Below, in pieces: positions 7,612 through 15,429 of a stretch of DNA of 64,000 bases; the stretch's first letter is position 1; each line of letters begins with the position of its first letter. Origin of the DNA: Dermatophilaceae bacterium Sec6.4. Lineage in GTDB: Bacteria > Actinomycetota > Actinomycetes > Actinomycetales > Dermatophilaceae. The position numbers and the translations under genes are program-made. The notes beneath the pieces were generated by a model. The model had not been told where the DNA came from. It was given only the letters and a program-made list of their open reading frames with translations, and made no database searches. The stretch lies in contig CP144172.1 of assembly GCA_039636865.1 (NCBI GenBank), forward strand, positions 3,596,001-3,660,000, in the 5' to 3' direction.

Positions 7612-8547
7612 TCAGAAGTACCAGGGATAAGGCGACCAGTCAGGGTCGCGCTTCTGCAGGAATGAGTCTCGTCCTTCAACTGCTTCGTCGGTCATGTAGG
7701 CCAGCCGGGTCGCCTCGCCCGCGAATACCTGCTGGCCCATCAGCCCGTCGTCGGTGAGGTTCATTGCGAACTTCAGCATCCGCTGTGCGGTCGGGGACTT
7801 GCCGTTGATCTCGGCGGCGACCTGCAGTGCTTCACGCTCCAGCTCGGCATGATCGGCGACGATGTTGACCGCGCCCATCCGCTGCATGGCTTCGGCGTCG
7901 TAGGTGCGGCCGAGGAAAAAGATCTCGCGGGCGAATTTCTGGCCGACCTGTTTGGCGAGGTAGGCCGACCCGTACCCCGCGTCGAACGAGCCGACATCTG
8001 CATCCGTCTGCTTGAACCGGGCCTGCTGTCGGCTGGCGATCGTCAGGTCGCAGATCACGTGCAACGAGTGCCCGCCGCCGGCAGCCCAGCCACCCACGAC
8101 CGCGATCACAACCTTGGGCATGGTGCGGATCAGCCGTTGCACCTCCAGGATGTGCAGCCGCCCGCCCTGCGCCTTGACGCGCGCTGCGTCAACGGTGTCT
8201 GCGGTCTCGCCTTCGGCGTACTGGTAACCGCTGCGTCCGCGGATGCGCTGGTCACCGCCGGAACAGAAGCTCCATTTACCGTCCTTGGGACTGGGCCCGT
8301 TGCCGGTCAGCAGCACGACACCGACGTCCGGCGTCATCCGCGCGTGGTCCAGCACCCGGTAGAGCTCGTCCACGGTGTGTGGCCGGAACGCGTTGAGCAC
8401 CTCAGGCCGGTCGAAGGCCACCCGCACCGTGCCGCGTGCCGGCCCGGGCGTCGTACACCGGTGGTAAGTGATGTCGGTCAATTCGAAGCCGGGTACCGCC
8501 TCCCACGAGTCGGGATCGAACGGTTGGCCAGCGGCAGTCTCAGTCAC
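7612..8547 (-). CDS. menB: 1,4-dihydroxy-2-naphthoyl-CoA synthase
   Basis: 311 residues from a GTG at 8547. It cyclises o-succinylbenzoyl-CoA to 1,4-dihydroxy-2-naphthoyl-CoA in menaquinone synthesis. A crotonase fold with the MenB-specific segments CSGGDQRIRGRSGYQY, GGWAAGGGHSLHVICD, QTDADVGSFDAGYGSAYLA and the C-terminal WSPYPWYF is visible. The frame is open about 200 bases further upstream, but that part is Arg-rich and unlike the family. A TACAGT box 6 bases before the GTG supports this start and a leaderless transcript. The gene is divergent from menC, which acts earlier in the same pathway. Confidence 0.95.
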   Translation of the reverse strand: MTETAAGQPFDPDSWEAVPGFELTDITYHRCTTPGPARGTVRVAFDRPEVLNAFRPHTVDELYRVLDHARMTPDVGVVLLTGNGPSPKDGKWSFCSGGDQRIRGRSGYQYAEGETADTVDAARVKAQGGRLHILEVQRLIRTMPKVVIAVVGGWAAGGGHSLHVICDLTIASRQQARFKQTDADVGSFDAGYGSAYLAKQVGQKFAREIFFLGRTYDAEAMQRMGAVNIVADHAELEREALQVAAEINGKSPTAQRMLKFAMNLTDDGLMGQQVFAGEATRLAYMTDEAVEGRDSFLQKRDPDWSPYPWYF

Positions 8548-8553
8548 CCCTCG

Positions 8554-8559
8554 ACTGTA
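8554..8559 (-). promoter_or_regulatory. -10 box of menB (leaderless)
   Basis: TACAGT on the minus strand, 6 bases before the menB GTG at 8547. Matches TANNNT and fits transcription starting at the start codon. Confidence 0.5.
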
Positions 8560-8608
8560 TGGGCCAGCTGCCCGCGCCCGGCCGGTGGAAACACATTTGT
8601 GAGGAGCT

Positions 8609-8679
8609 CGTTTACGTCGCCAGCGACCCGAAAAGTCCGGATCAGTCGGTTTGACGCCCCGTTTGCGTCGCCGGCGACC
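8609..8679. promoter_or_regulatory. Two 20-base direct repeats between menB and menC
   Basis: cgtttacgtcgccagcgacc (8609-8628) and cgtttgcgtcgccggcgacc (8660-8679) match at 18 of 20 positions and are spaced 51 bases start to start, roughly five helical turns. Each contains a dyad, GTCGCC-RGCGAC, that is perfect in the second copy. They lie midway between the two divergent -10 boxes, where a shared regulator could bind. The regulator is unknown. Confidence 0.55.
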
Positions 8680-8733
8680 ACGACGCCGGGAGGCGGCGGT
8701 GGACGTACGTCGGGTCCCTCTGTGCGAGATCCC

Positions 8734-8739
8734 TACTGT
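8734..8739 (+). promoter_or_regulatory. -10 box of menC (leaderless)
   Basis: TACTGT lies 6 bases before the menC ATG at 8746, the same geometry as the menB promoter on the other strand. Confidence 0.5.
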
Positions 8740-8745
8740 TGCGTC

Positions 8746-9753
8746 ATGCACTCTGCGGCGCCGTTCCTGCCTTCGTTACCGGACCTGCTGGCCGAGCTAC
8801 GGGTGGTGAGCATTCCGCTGCGCACCCGCTTCCGCGGCATCGACTTCCGCGAGATCGCCTATCTACGCGGGCCGTCCGGTTACGGGGAGTTCGCGCCGTT
8901 CCTGGAGTACGCACCGCCGGAAGCCGCTCGTTGGCTGCGGTCAGCGATCGAGGCGGCCTACCGGACCTGGCCGAAACCGGTGCGAGAGAGCGTGCCGCTG
9001 AACGCGACAGTGCCGGCCGTCGCCGCGGTGCAGGTGCCCTCGATCCTGGCCCGCTACGACGGGTGCAGGACCGCCAAGGTGAAGGTCGCCGAAACCCCCG
9101 GTTCACTCACGGCGGATCTGGCCCGCGTCGCCGCTGTGCGCGCCGCGCTCGGCCCGACCGGCCGCGTGCGGGTGGATGCCAACGGCCGGTGGTCGGTGTC
9201 TGAGGCGGCGATTGCGCTGGAGCGGCTCGCGGAACATGACCTGGAGTACGCCGAGCAGCCCTGCGCGACCGTCGAAGAACTCGTCGAACTACGGGAGCTG
9301 CTGTCCCGCAGAGGAGTCGACCTCCTCATCGCTGCTGACGAGTCCATTCGTAAAGCGCAGGACCCACTGCGGGTGGCGCAGCTCGGGGCTGCGGACGTCG
9401 CGGTGATCAAGGTTGCGCCGCTGGGCGGGGTGCAGGCCGCCCTTGCGATCGCCGACGAGTGCGGGCTGCCGATCGTGGTCTCCAGCGCGCTGGACTCCAG
9501 CGTCGGCATCGCCGCCGGTCTGGCGCTCGCCGCGGCCTTACCGACGCTGGAATTCGCCTGCGGACTGGGCACGGTCGAGCTGCTCGAAGGAGACGTTGTC
9601 ACCGACCGGCTGGTGCCACAGGGCGGTTCGTTGCGGGTGCGCCGGCCGGAGGTCTCGGAGCGTCTGCTCGTTCACTGGGCTGCGTCGGCCGAGCGCACCC
9701 AGTGGTGGCGCGACCGGGTGATCGCCTGCCACGCCGAACTCGCCACCACCTGA
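8746..9753 (+). CDS. menC: o-succinylbenzoate synthase
   Basis: 335 residues, an enolase-superfamily dehydratase converting SHCHC to o-succinylbenzoate in menaquinone synthesis. Catalytic elements seen in order: KVKV (the KxK pair), RVDANGRW (first metal Asp), EYAEQP (second ligand Glu), AADES (third ligand), and VIKVAPLGGV (opposite-face Lys). The frame is open far upstream, but the ATG at 8746 follows a -10 box at the right spacing and begins a family-like N-terminus (LPDLLAELRVVSIPLRTRFRG). Divergent from menB; menE and menA are downstream on the same strand after two leftward genes. Confidence 0.93.
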   Translation: MHSAAPFLPSLPDLLAELRVVSIPLRTRFRGIDFREIAYLRGPSGYGEFAPFLEYAPPEAARWLRSAIEAAYRTWPKPVRESVPLNATVPAVAAVQVPSILARYDGCRTAKVKVAETPGSLTADLARVAAVRAALGPTGRVRVDANGRWSVSEAAIALERLAEHDLEYAEQPCATVEELVELRELLSRRGVDLLIAADESIRKAQDPLRVAQLGAADVAVIKVAPLGGVQAALAIADECGLPIVVSSALDSSVGIAAGLALAAALPTLEFACGLGTVELLEGDVVTDRLVPQGGSLRVRRPEVSERLLVHWAASAERTQWWRDRVIACHAELATT

Positions 9754-9768
9754 CCGGCGCGCCGGAGG

Positions 9769-10542
9769 TCAGAGTGCGGCGAGCGGGCCTCGTACCTGTT
9801 CGAAGAGTTCCGGGGTAGCCGCTGCGAGCAACGGTTTCGCGAGGCTGCCCGGTTCGTACGCACGACCGTCGAGGTGCCCGACCTGGCCGCCGACCTCACT
9901 GACGATCAGCGCGCCGGGGATGTGGTCCCACGGCATCACCGAGCGGTAGAGCACGAAGTCGCATGCACCGGTGGCGAGCTTCGGGTAGTCGATCCCGCAG
10001 CTGACCCAGGTCAGCGTCAGTGGTTCCAGACCGGTCGGCGTCCGACCGATCTTCGCCCGGTCGGAGGTGCGCCCGTCCGCAGGATCGTGCGACTCACGAC
10101 CGGCGAGCCGCTCGCCGTTGCAGTAGGCACCCGCGCCGCGCTCCGCGACGTACGAATCGCCGTATTCCGGCTGCCAGATCCAGGCGCGCACCGGCACCCC
10201 GCCGCGTACTTCGCCGATCATCATCGCGTGGTCGACAGACCCGTGCACGAAGTTCTTGGTGCCGTCGATCGGATCGACGGTAAAGAAATCGCGCTCAGTA
10301 TGCGCTGCTTCCAGCAGAGCCGGATCGCCCGCTACGGCCTCTTCTCCGACGATCAGTACGTCGGGGTAGGCCTCCCGCAACCTGGCCGTGATCAGCACCT
10401 CGGCCTCCCGATCGGCCACCGTCACCAGGTCACCTGGATTCTTCTCCATCACCTGCCCGGCAGACAGCGAGCGGAAACGGGGGGTGACGACCTGCTCCCC
10501 CACCTGCTGCAGGAGCGCGAGAATGTCCTCGGTCTGCATCAT
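9769..10542 (-). CDS. Inositol monophosphatase-family phosphatase (histidinol-phosphatase-like)
   Basis: 257 residues with the complete metal-dependent IMPase signatures: GDLVTVADREAE, VGEEAV (metal Glu), the motif A region DPIDGTKNFVHG, and motif B WDHIPGALIVSEVGG. Family members dephosphorylate inositol-1-phosphate, histidinol phosphate (HisN type), fructose-1,6-bisphosphate or PAP; the sequence alone does not fix the substrate, although the N-terminus resembles HisN proteins. The ATG at 10542 overlaps the stop of the SDR gene (ATGA), which sets the start and implies cotranscription. A longer in-frame extension upstream lies inside the SDR gene and is a shadow. Confidence 0.88.
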   Translation of the reverse strand: MMQTEDILALLQQVGEQVVTPRFRSLSAGQVMEKNPGDLVTVADREAEVLITARLREAYPDVLIVGEEAVAGDPALLEAAHTERDFFTVDPIDGTKNFVHGSVDHAMMIGEVRGGVPVRAWIWQPEYGDSYVAERGAGAYCNGERLAGRESHDPADGRTSDRAKIGRTPTGLEPLTLTWVSCGIDYPKLATGACDFVLYRSVMPWDHIPGALIVSEVGGQVGHLDGRAYEPGSLAKPLLAAATPELFEQVRGPLAAL

Positions 10543-11279
10543 TCGCGGTCGACCTTGTCCTTGCTGGCCTGTGCACGCGGCCGCACCAGGATGCTGTCGA
10601 GGTTGACATGCTCCGGCTGTCCGGCGACGAACGCGACGATCCGCGCGATGTCGTCCGCAGTCAGCGGCCCACCCTTCACCCCGCGGTAGGTCGAGTCCGC
10701 CTTCTCCTGGTCGCCGCCGAGACGGTTGAGGGTGAACTCCGGCGTGGCGACCATTCCAGGCTCGATCTCGCAGATACGTATCGGCTTGTCCCACAGCTCC
10801 AGTCGCAGTGATCCGATCATCGAGCGCACCGCCGCCTTCACGCCGCAGTAGCCGCCGCCGCCTTCGTAGGGCGCGATCGCGGCGTACGAACTCATCGCCA
10901 GGATCGTGCCGTGCGCGGTGATCGCAGCGGGCAGCAGCGCCTGGATCGTGGACACCGCGCCGAGCACGTTGACCTCGTACATCGCACGCCAGTCGTCGAG
11001 GTTGGCGGTCGCGACCGGGTCGACGCCGATCGCGTTTCCGGCGTTGGCGAAGATCAGGTCGACGCGGTCGCCCGCCACCTGCGCGAGACGCGCGACATCG
11101 GCTGCAACGGTCACGTCGCACTCCACAGCGCGGCCACCGATGTCCCGGGCGAGGGCTTCGATCCGGTCGACGCGGCGGGCCGCACAGATCACCTCGAACC
11201 CGTCGGCAGCCAGCCGTCTGGCCGACGCCTCCCCGATGCCACTACTTGCTCCGGTCACAACGGCGATGCGCTTGGTCAT
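10539..11279 (-). CDS. SDR-family NAD(P)-dependent oxidoreductase
   Basis: 246 residues with a Rossmann fold: TGASSGIGEASARRL (9-23), NAGNAIG, the catalytic Ser in AMSSYAA, and YCGVK carrying the Tyr-x-x-x-Lys pair. The C-terminal half has the LRLELWDKPIRICEIEPGMVATPEF segment of YdfG/serine-dehydrogenase-like SDRs. The substrate is unknown. It starts at an ATG 6 bases after a TATCGT box and is divergent from menE with only 37 bases between the starts. Its stop overlaps the following phosphatase gene. Confidence 0.9.
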   Translation of the reverse strand: MTKRIAVVTGASSGIGEASARRLAADGFEVICAARRVDRIEALARDIGGRAVECDVTVAADVARLAQVAGDRVDLIFANAGNAIGVDPVATANLDDWRAMYEVNVLGAVSTIQALLPAAITAHGTILAMSSYAAIAPYEGGGGYCGVKAAVRSMIGSLRLELWDKPIRICEIEPGMVATPEFTLNRLGGDQEKADSTYRGVKGGPLTADDIARIVAFVAGQPEHVNLDSILVRPRAQASKDKVDRE

Positions 11280-11285
11280 ACGGCA

Positions 11286-11291
11286 ACGATA
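11286..11291 (-). promoter_or_regulatory. -10 box of the SDR gene (leaderless)
   Basis: TATCGT on the minus strand, 6 bases before the ATG at 11279. Confidence 0.45.
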
Positions 11292-11302
11292 GATGTGCCG
11301 CC

Positions 11303-11308
11303 TAGGCT
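11303..11308 (+). promoter_or_regulatory. -10 box of menE (leaderless)
   Basis: TAGGCT lies 8 bases before the GTG at 11317. It also decides the start: an earlier in-frame ATG at 11293 would lie upstream of the inferred transcript start. Confidence 0.45.
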
Positions 11309-11316
11309 GGTTGACC

Positions 11317-12468
11317 GTGCCAGCCCTACGCCCCTACGCCGTCCTCCCAGGGGACGTGCAGGACTACCGCGCCTCCCTGGTCGCGGCATTGGACGGCACC
11401 GGTCCCGCACTCGCGCCGAATGCAGGCGCACTGCCATCAGCCCCGCTACCGGACGGATTGGCACTGGTGGTCAGCACGTCGGGCTCGACCGGCGTGCCGA
11501 AACGAGCGATGCTGACGGCTGCCGCCCTGCGGGCGAGCGCGGAAGCCACCCATGAGCGCCTGGGCGGGCCCGGTCAGTGGCTGCTCGCGATGCCGGCGCA
11601 GCACGTCGCAGGAACTCAGGTCGTCGTGCGCTCGATCTGCGCGGGGACCGAGCTGCTCGCGCTCGAGGATTTCACCGTCGGCGGATTCGTAGCGCTCACC
11701 GCAGAACTCACACACGAGCGCGCCTACACAGCTCTGGTGCCGACCCAGCTCGGCAGATTGCTGGAGACCGCTCCGGGGAGTCTGCGGCGCTACGCCGCGA
11801 TCCTGCTCGGGGGCGCCGCGGCCCCTCCCGCCCTGCTCGCAAGGGCAGCCGAGGAGGGGCTGCGGGTGCTCACGACCTACGGGATGAGCGAGACGGCGGG
11901 CGGTTGCGTCTACGACGGAATCCCCCTGTCAGGTGTCGAGGTGAGCCTGGACGACGGCCGAGTCGTTCTGTCCGGGCCGACGATCGCATCCGGTTACCTC
12001 GGCGACCCTGAGCGCACATCGAACGCTTTCGACCTCGCGTGCACGCCGCGGCGTTTCCGCACCGACGACCTCGGCGAGCTGCACGACGGCGTACTGCACG
12101 TGCTCGGCCGTCTCGATGACGTGATCATCACCGGCGGCATGAAAGTCGCTCCGTCAGTTGTCGAAGCAGCGGTCGCGGGGCTGCCGGGAGTCGCAGAAGT
12201 CGTGGCGCTCGCGCTACCGGATCCCGAGTGGGGCAACGCGGTCTCAGTCGCTCTCGTCCCGCGTTTTGGACATGCTGAACGGGGCATATCTGCCCCGTTC
12301 AGCATGTCCAAAACGTGGGACGTAAGGGGGTTGCGAGAGGCACTGCGAAGCGAACTTCCGGCGTACGCGCTGCCCCGGCGACTACTGGTGCTCGAGCAGA
12401 TACCAGTGCGCGGGCCCGGCAAACCGGACCGGGTGGCATTGGCCGCCCTGCCCGGGTGGGAAGATTGA
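11317..12468 (+). CDS. menE: o-succinylbenzoate-CoA ligase, with an in-frame palindromic insertion
   Basis: 383 residues, an ANL-superfamily adenylating enzyme making o-succinylbenzoyl-CoA, the MenB substrate. Visible: P-loop STSGSTGVPKRAML, MPAQHVAGTQ, LLGGAA, TTYGMSETAGG, RTDDLGEL (adenylate-binding Asp), GRLDDVIITGGMKV (hinge), and the C-terminal catalytic Lys in GPGKPDR. Compact length is usual for actinobacterial MenE. Residues about 314-334, between the first strands of the small C-terminal domain, are encoded by a 64-base near-perfect palindrome that keeps the frame open. The extra stretch (RFGHAERGISAPF...) falls where related enzymes usually have a short loop, so the enzyme probably still works. 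menA follows 39 bases later. Confidence 0.92.
   Translation: MPALRPYAVLPGDVQDYRASLVAALDGTGPALAPNAGALPSAPLPDGLALVVSTSGSTGVPKRAMLTAAALRASAEATHERLGGPGQWLLAMPAQHVAGTQVVVRSICAGTELLALEDFTVGGFVALTAELTHERAYTALVPTQLGRLLETAPGSLRRYAAILLGGAAAPPALLARAAEEGLRVLTTYGMSETAGGCVYDGIPLSGVEVSLDDGRVVLSGPTIASGYLGDPERTSNAFDLACTPRRFRTDDLGELHDGVLHVLGRLDDVIITGGMKVAPSVVEAAVAGLPGVAEVVALALPDPEWGNAVSVALVPRFGHAERGISAPFSMSKTWDVRGLREALRSELPAYALPRRLLVLEQIPVRGPGKPDRVALAALPGWED
12257..12320. repeat. Palindromic element inside menE
   Basis: Arms at 12262-12286 and 12291-12315 are perfectly complementary over 25 bp around a 4-base loop (TATC); after one mismatch (12261/12316) the pairing goes on for 4 more bases (TCCC 12257-12260 with GGGA 12317-12320). 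It is translated in frame as part of menE. No second copy was noticed in the window. Confidence 0.9.
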
Positions 12469-12507
12469 CCGACCTCCCGCAGCTTTCGAAAGGCAACTCC
12501 GCGCGCC

Positions 12508-13392
12508 ATGGCGACCTTGAATCAGTGGGTGGCCGGTGCCCGGCCCCGCACCCTGCCCCTAGCCGTTGCACCCGTGGCCGCTGGAACCGGAGCGGCGTAC
12601 GCGATGGAGCGCGCCAACACCGCACACGCCCTGCTCGCGCTCCTGGTGGCGATCAGTCTGCAGGTCGGGGTGAATTACGCCAACGACTACTCCGACGGCA
12701 TCCGAGGCACCGACAACGAGCGCGTCGGGCCGGTCCGGTTGGTCGGTCAGAAGCTCGCACCGGCAAACAACGTCAAATTTGCTGCGTTCATGTCGTTCGG
12801 ATTTGCGGCGCTCTGCGGACTTGCGCTGGTCGCGCTGGCGAACGAGTTCTGGCTACTGATCGTCGGAGTGGCCGCTATCGTCGCCGCCTGGAAGTACACC
12901 GGCGGCAAGAACCCGTACGGCTATTTCGGGCTCGGCGAGTTGTTCGTCTTCGTCTTCTTCGGCCTCGTCGCAACGCTCGGCACGACCTACACACAAGCCG
13001 GCCGGGTGGAATGGGCCACCTGGTGTGCCGCCGTGGGCGTCGGTGCCATGGCCTGTGCGGTGCTGGTCGCCAACAACCTGCGCGACATCCCCGGCGACCG
13101 CGAGGTCGGCAAACGCACCCTCGCAGTGCGGATGGGTGAGCGCGGTACCGCGTTCTTCTACCTGGGGCTCATGATCCTGGCGCTGCTAGCTGCCATCGGA
13201 GCTGCGGTGACCCACCCGTACGCCGCGCTCGCGCTTCTCGGCGTTGCCGCCGCCGTCAAGCCGATGCTGTTGATCCTGCGCGGAACCTGTGGCCGTGACC
13301 TGATTCCGGCTATTGCGGGCACCAGCATCGCTGCTCTCGTGTACGGCTTGCTGCTCGGCGTGGGTTTCTACCTCGGGTACGCGCTCCGCTGA
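12508..13392 (+). CDS. menA: 1,4-dihydroxy-2-naphthoate polyprenyltransferase
   Basis: 294 residues, an integral membrane UbiA-superfamily prenyltransferase that joins the polyprenyl chain to 1,4-dihydroxy-2-naphthoate, forming demethylmenaquinone. The two Asp-rich substrate and Mg2+ motifs are visible: NDYSDGIRGTD (about 67-77) and NNLRDIPGDREVGKRTLAV (about 190-208). Around eight hydrophobic segments follow the usual layout. The N-terminal WVAGARPRTLPLAVAPV is a family hallmark. It follows menE closely and likely shares its transcript; a hairpin with a T tract follows its stop. Confidence 0.95.
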   Translation: MATLNQWVAGARPRTLPLAVAPVAAGTGAAYAMERANTAHALLALLVAISLQVGVNYANDYSDGIRGTDNERVGPVRLVGQKLAPANNVKFAAFMSFGFAALCGLALVALANEFWLLIVGVAAIVAAWKYTGGKNPYGYFGLGELFVFVFFGLVATLGTTYTQAGRVEWATWCAAVGVGAMACAVLVANNLRDIPGDREVGKRTLAVRMGERGTAFFYLGLMILALLAAIGAAVTHPYAALALLGVAAAVKPMLLILRGTCGRDLIPAIAGTSIAALVYGLLLGVGFYLGYALR

Positions 13393-13398
13393 CCCCCT

Positions 13399-13446
13399 CC
13401 CCGTTGCCAGCCCTGGGAACCTGCGGGGATTTGTTCGATTTTTTCC
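13399..13446 (+). terminator. Probable terminator after menA
   Basis: CCCCG (13399-13403) pairs with CGGGG (13424-13428), with a nested CCAG/CTGG pair in the loop, followed directly by a T-rich run (atttgttcgatttttt). The stem is short, so this is moderate evidence. Confidence 0.45.
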
Positions 13447-13555
13447 TGTGGATATCCCCCACAAGGCCCCTGCGTCGGTAATGCTGTCTGTTTTACCTGC
13501 CTTCGCCGGCAGCACGGACACACCAGCACCCTCGCTGGAGCCGGGGAGGACACCG

Positions 13556-14188
13556 ATGTCACAGATCCGCATCACAATCACAACCGCGCTCTTGGCGGTG
13601 CTGACAGTCAGCAGCGTGTCCGGATGCTCGGGGAATCCGAAGCCTGCGCCCTCCACCCCGACCATGTCGAAAATGCCGACGTCGGGCGCAACAACATCGA
13701 CGACGTCCAGCAAGCCCGCCCCCAGCCCCTCGCAGGACGAGTACACCGGACCAGCCAGCGTTCCCATGGCCGCACGAGCACACACCGACGCCGGCCGCAT
13801 CGCCTTCGCGAAGCATTACATCGACCAGATCAACGAGACCGGCAAGAATCCCCAAACCGGAATCCTCGAACCTTTAGCACTCCCCACCTGCAAAACCTGC
13901 AACAATTATTCCGAAACTGTCGCCTCTCTGCAGCGATCACACACTCACTACGCAACGGACTCCTTCAAAATATTAGGTATACGGTTCCCGCAATCACCTG
14001 ATGAAACTGTAGTTGAAATAGTCTGCCGTGGACTTCGTGTGAAGAAACTAGATTCGACAGGCCGCACCCTAGAAACATACCCAGAAGTAACGCGCGGAGG
14101 GCTTGCCTTTTATTTTTCGTGGAATAACCACTGGATTATCTCAAAGATAAAGTTTGATCTGGATGTGGTCCCCGGTGACTACAAATAG
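13556..14188 (+). CDS. DUF6318-like lipoprotein
   Basis: 210 residues from the ATG at 13556. A lipoprotein signal peptide is evident (ITTALLAVLTVSSVSGC, Cys about residue 23), then a Pro/Ser/Thr-rich linker of about 45 residues and a globular domain with ARAHTDAGRIAFAKHYIDQ, a CKTCNNY motif and an alternating strand-rich C-terminus. The AFAKHYID...CKTC pattern fits DUF6318, a family of actinobacterial surface proteins with unknown function. From about 13,860 on, base composition is clearly more AT-rich than its neighbours (for example aacaattattccgaaactg), suggesting recent acquisition. The next gene overlaps its 3' end. Confidence 0.75.
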   Translation: MSQIRITITTALLAVLTVSSVSGCSGNPKPAPSTPTMSKMPTSGATTSTTSSKPAPSPSQDEYTGPASVPMAARAHTDAGRIAFAKHYIDQINETGKNPQTGILEPLALPTCKTCNNYSETVASLQRSHTHYATDSFKILGIRFPQSPDETVVEIVCRGLRVKKLDSTGRTLETYPEVTRGGLAFYFSWNNHWIISKIKFDLDVVPGDYK

Positions 14189-15092
14189 GATTACATTGGT
14201 CACAGCGATCTTGACCCTTCCTCTCGCAGGATTGCTTCAGCCTTCAGGTGCTGCGGGTCGCAGCATAATCAGCGCGGATTGCGTTCACTTCGATTGCTCT
14301 ATTTCGAGTGATGGGGTTCAGATCGATCTGAGTAAGGCCCAGACTGCGGCGCTTCCAGAGGCGACTGCTGGCGGCGGAAAAGTAGGCACGACGACGTATA
14401 AGCCGGGCACAAAGTATGAGTACGACACGAAGTTCCGCTGCCCCTCCAACTTCCCGGGCCGGGAGGAGATACCTTGCGGAGCGGCTATGCAAGGCTGTAA
14501 AAATATCGAGAATGCCGGAACCGGCGACGTCTACCGCATTTGGCGACGCGTGGATGTCGACGGCAAAATCCGCGGCCCATGGGACAACGTGGGAACCACC
14601 TGTTGGCCCGAACTGGTCCCTGGATCTCATAAACCCCGCCTGACCCTGGCAATGATCGAACACGAATGGTCACTCACCCCCTTCACAAAACCCCAGCTGT
14701 CCATTCAACCGGTGAATAACCGGACACTCGTCACATTGCCCACCTACTTCCAACTGAGCTGGCCGACCACCGGCTACGAACCGGGCGAAGAGCGCACCGT
14801 CACCCTCCTGGGTCGCACCATCAAAATTCGACCCACCCTGAAGAGCAACAGCTACAGCTTTGGCGACGGCACCGACAGCGGGCCCACGACCTCCCTCGGC
14901 GGCCCCTGGCCCACCGGCGACATACGCCATGCGTACAACAATCCCGGCAGCTTCCGAGCCACCGTCACCACCACATATGCCGGGCAGTACACGCTCGACG
15001 GCGGCGCCTGGACCGACTTACCCGGCACCACCACGATCACCAGCCCCGCAGAACCCCTGCTGGTCCTGACCAGCACCAACCATCTCTACTGA
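14175..15092 (+). CDS. Secreted PKD-like domain protein
   Basis: About 305 residues. I chose the GTG at 14175, which gives a clean Sec signal peptide (VTTNRITLVTAILTLPLAG...) and a 14-base overlap with the DUF6318 gene; earlier in-frame starts exist at 14154 and 14163. The mature protein has Cys pairs in ADCVHFDCS and FRCPSNF...PCGAAMQGC, and a C-terminal region with FGDGTDSGPTT and HAYNNPGSFRATVTTTYAGQY, the hallmark of PKD/immunoglobulin-like extracellular domains. The first third shares the low GC of the preceding gene. The overlap suggests the two exported proteins work together at the cell surface; the role is unknown. Confidence 0.72.
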   Translation: MTTNRITLVTAILTLPLAGLLQPSGAAGRSIISADCVHFDCSISSDGVQIDLSKAQTAALPEATAGGGKVGTTTYKPGTKYEYDTKFRCPSNFPGREEIPCGAAMQGCKNIENAGTGDVYRIWRRVDVDGKIRGPWDNVGTTCWPELVPGSHKPRLTLAMIEHEWSLTPFTKPQLSIQPVNNRTLVTLPTYFQLSWPTTGYEPGEERTVTLLGRTIKIRPTLKSNSYSFGDGTDSGPTTSLGGPWPTGDIRHAYNNPGSFRATVTTTYAGQYTLDGGAWTDLPGTTTITSPAEPLLVLTSTNHLY

Positions 15093-15098
15093 AGCTGC

Positions 15099-15118
15099 CC
15101 GCCCCACCACCGGGGCGG
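15099..15118 (+). terminator. Hairpin after the PKD-like gene
   Basis: CCGCCCC (15099-15105), loop ACCACC, GGGGCGG (15112-15118), followed by tagaaaa. A compact 7-bp GC stem 6 bases after the stop codon; it lies between convergent genes. Confidence 0.5.
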
Positions 15119-15189
15119 TAGAAAAGGCGACACTCAGGCGCCGACCCGCACCCAGAAGACAGCCGGAAGGTAGTGGTGCTCATCGAGCC

Positions 15190-15429
15190 TCAGTCGTCGT
15201 TGTCCTCGGCGGTGCGCATCGCGTCGGCTTTGACCCGCTTCTTCTCCACCCGGCGCTCGACCTGCGCGGCGAACCGCTCACGGGGCACCTTCAACGCGTA
15301 GACGGAGATCACTGCGGAGATGAGCGCTGAGGAGACCAGTAGGGGCCACCCCCGTAGCTGAGCGAACCAGAGCGCGATAAGGGTGAGGAAGAAGATCGAG
15401 ATTCGCATCAGCGAATAGCGAGCCATCAC
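15190..15429 (-). CDS. DUF4229 family membrane protein
   Basis: 79 residues with two membrane helices (RISIFFLTLIALWFAQL and WPLLVSSALISAVISVYAL) followed by a highly charged tail (RFAAQVERRVEKKRVKADAMR). This layout and size match DUF4229, commonly found directly downstream of ccsB in actinobacteria. It abuts ccsB with no gap (ccsB ends at 15430). A second Met follows the first, so the start could be one codon later. A role linked to cytochrome c assembly is inferred from position only. Confidence 0.72.
   Translation of the reverse strand: MMARYSLMRISIFFLTLIALWFAQLRGWPLLVSSALISAVISVYALKVPRERFAAQVERRVEKKRVKADAMRTAEDNDD

Noticed and set aside
8548..8751. N-terminal extension of MenB by 68 residues
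   Set aside because: Arg-rich, overlaps the menC start, and lies upstream of the menB -10 box.
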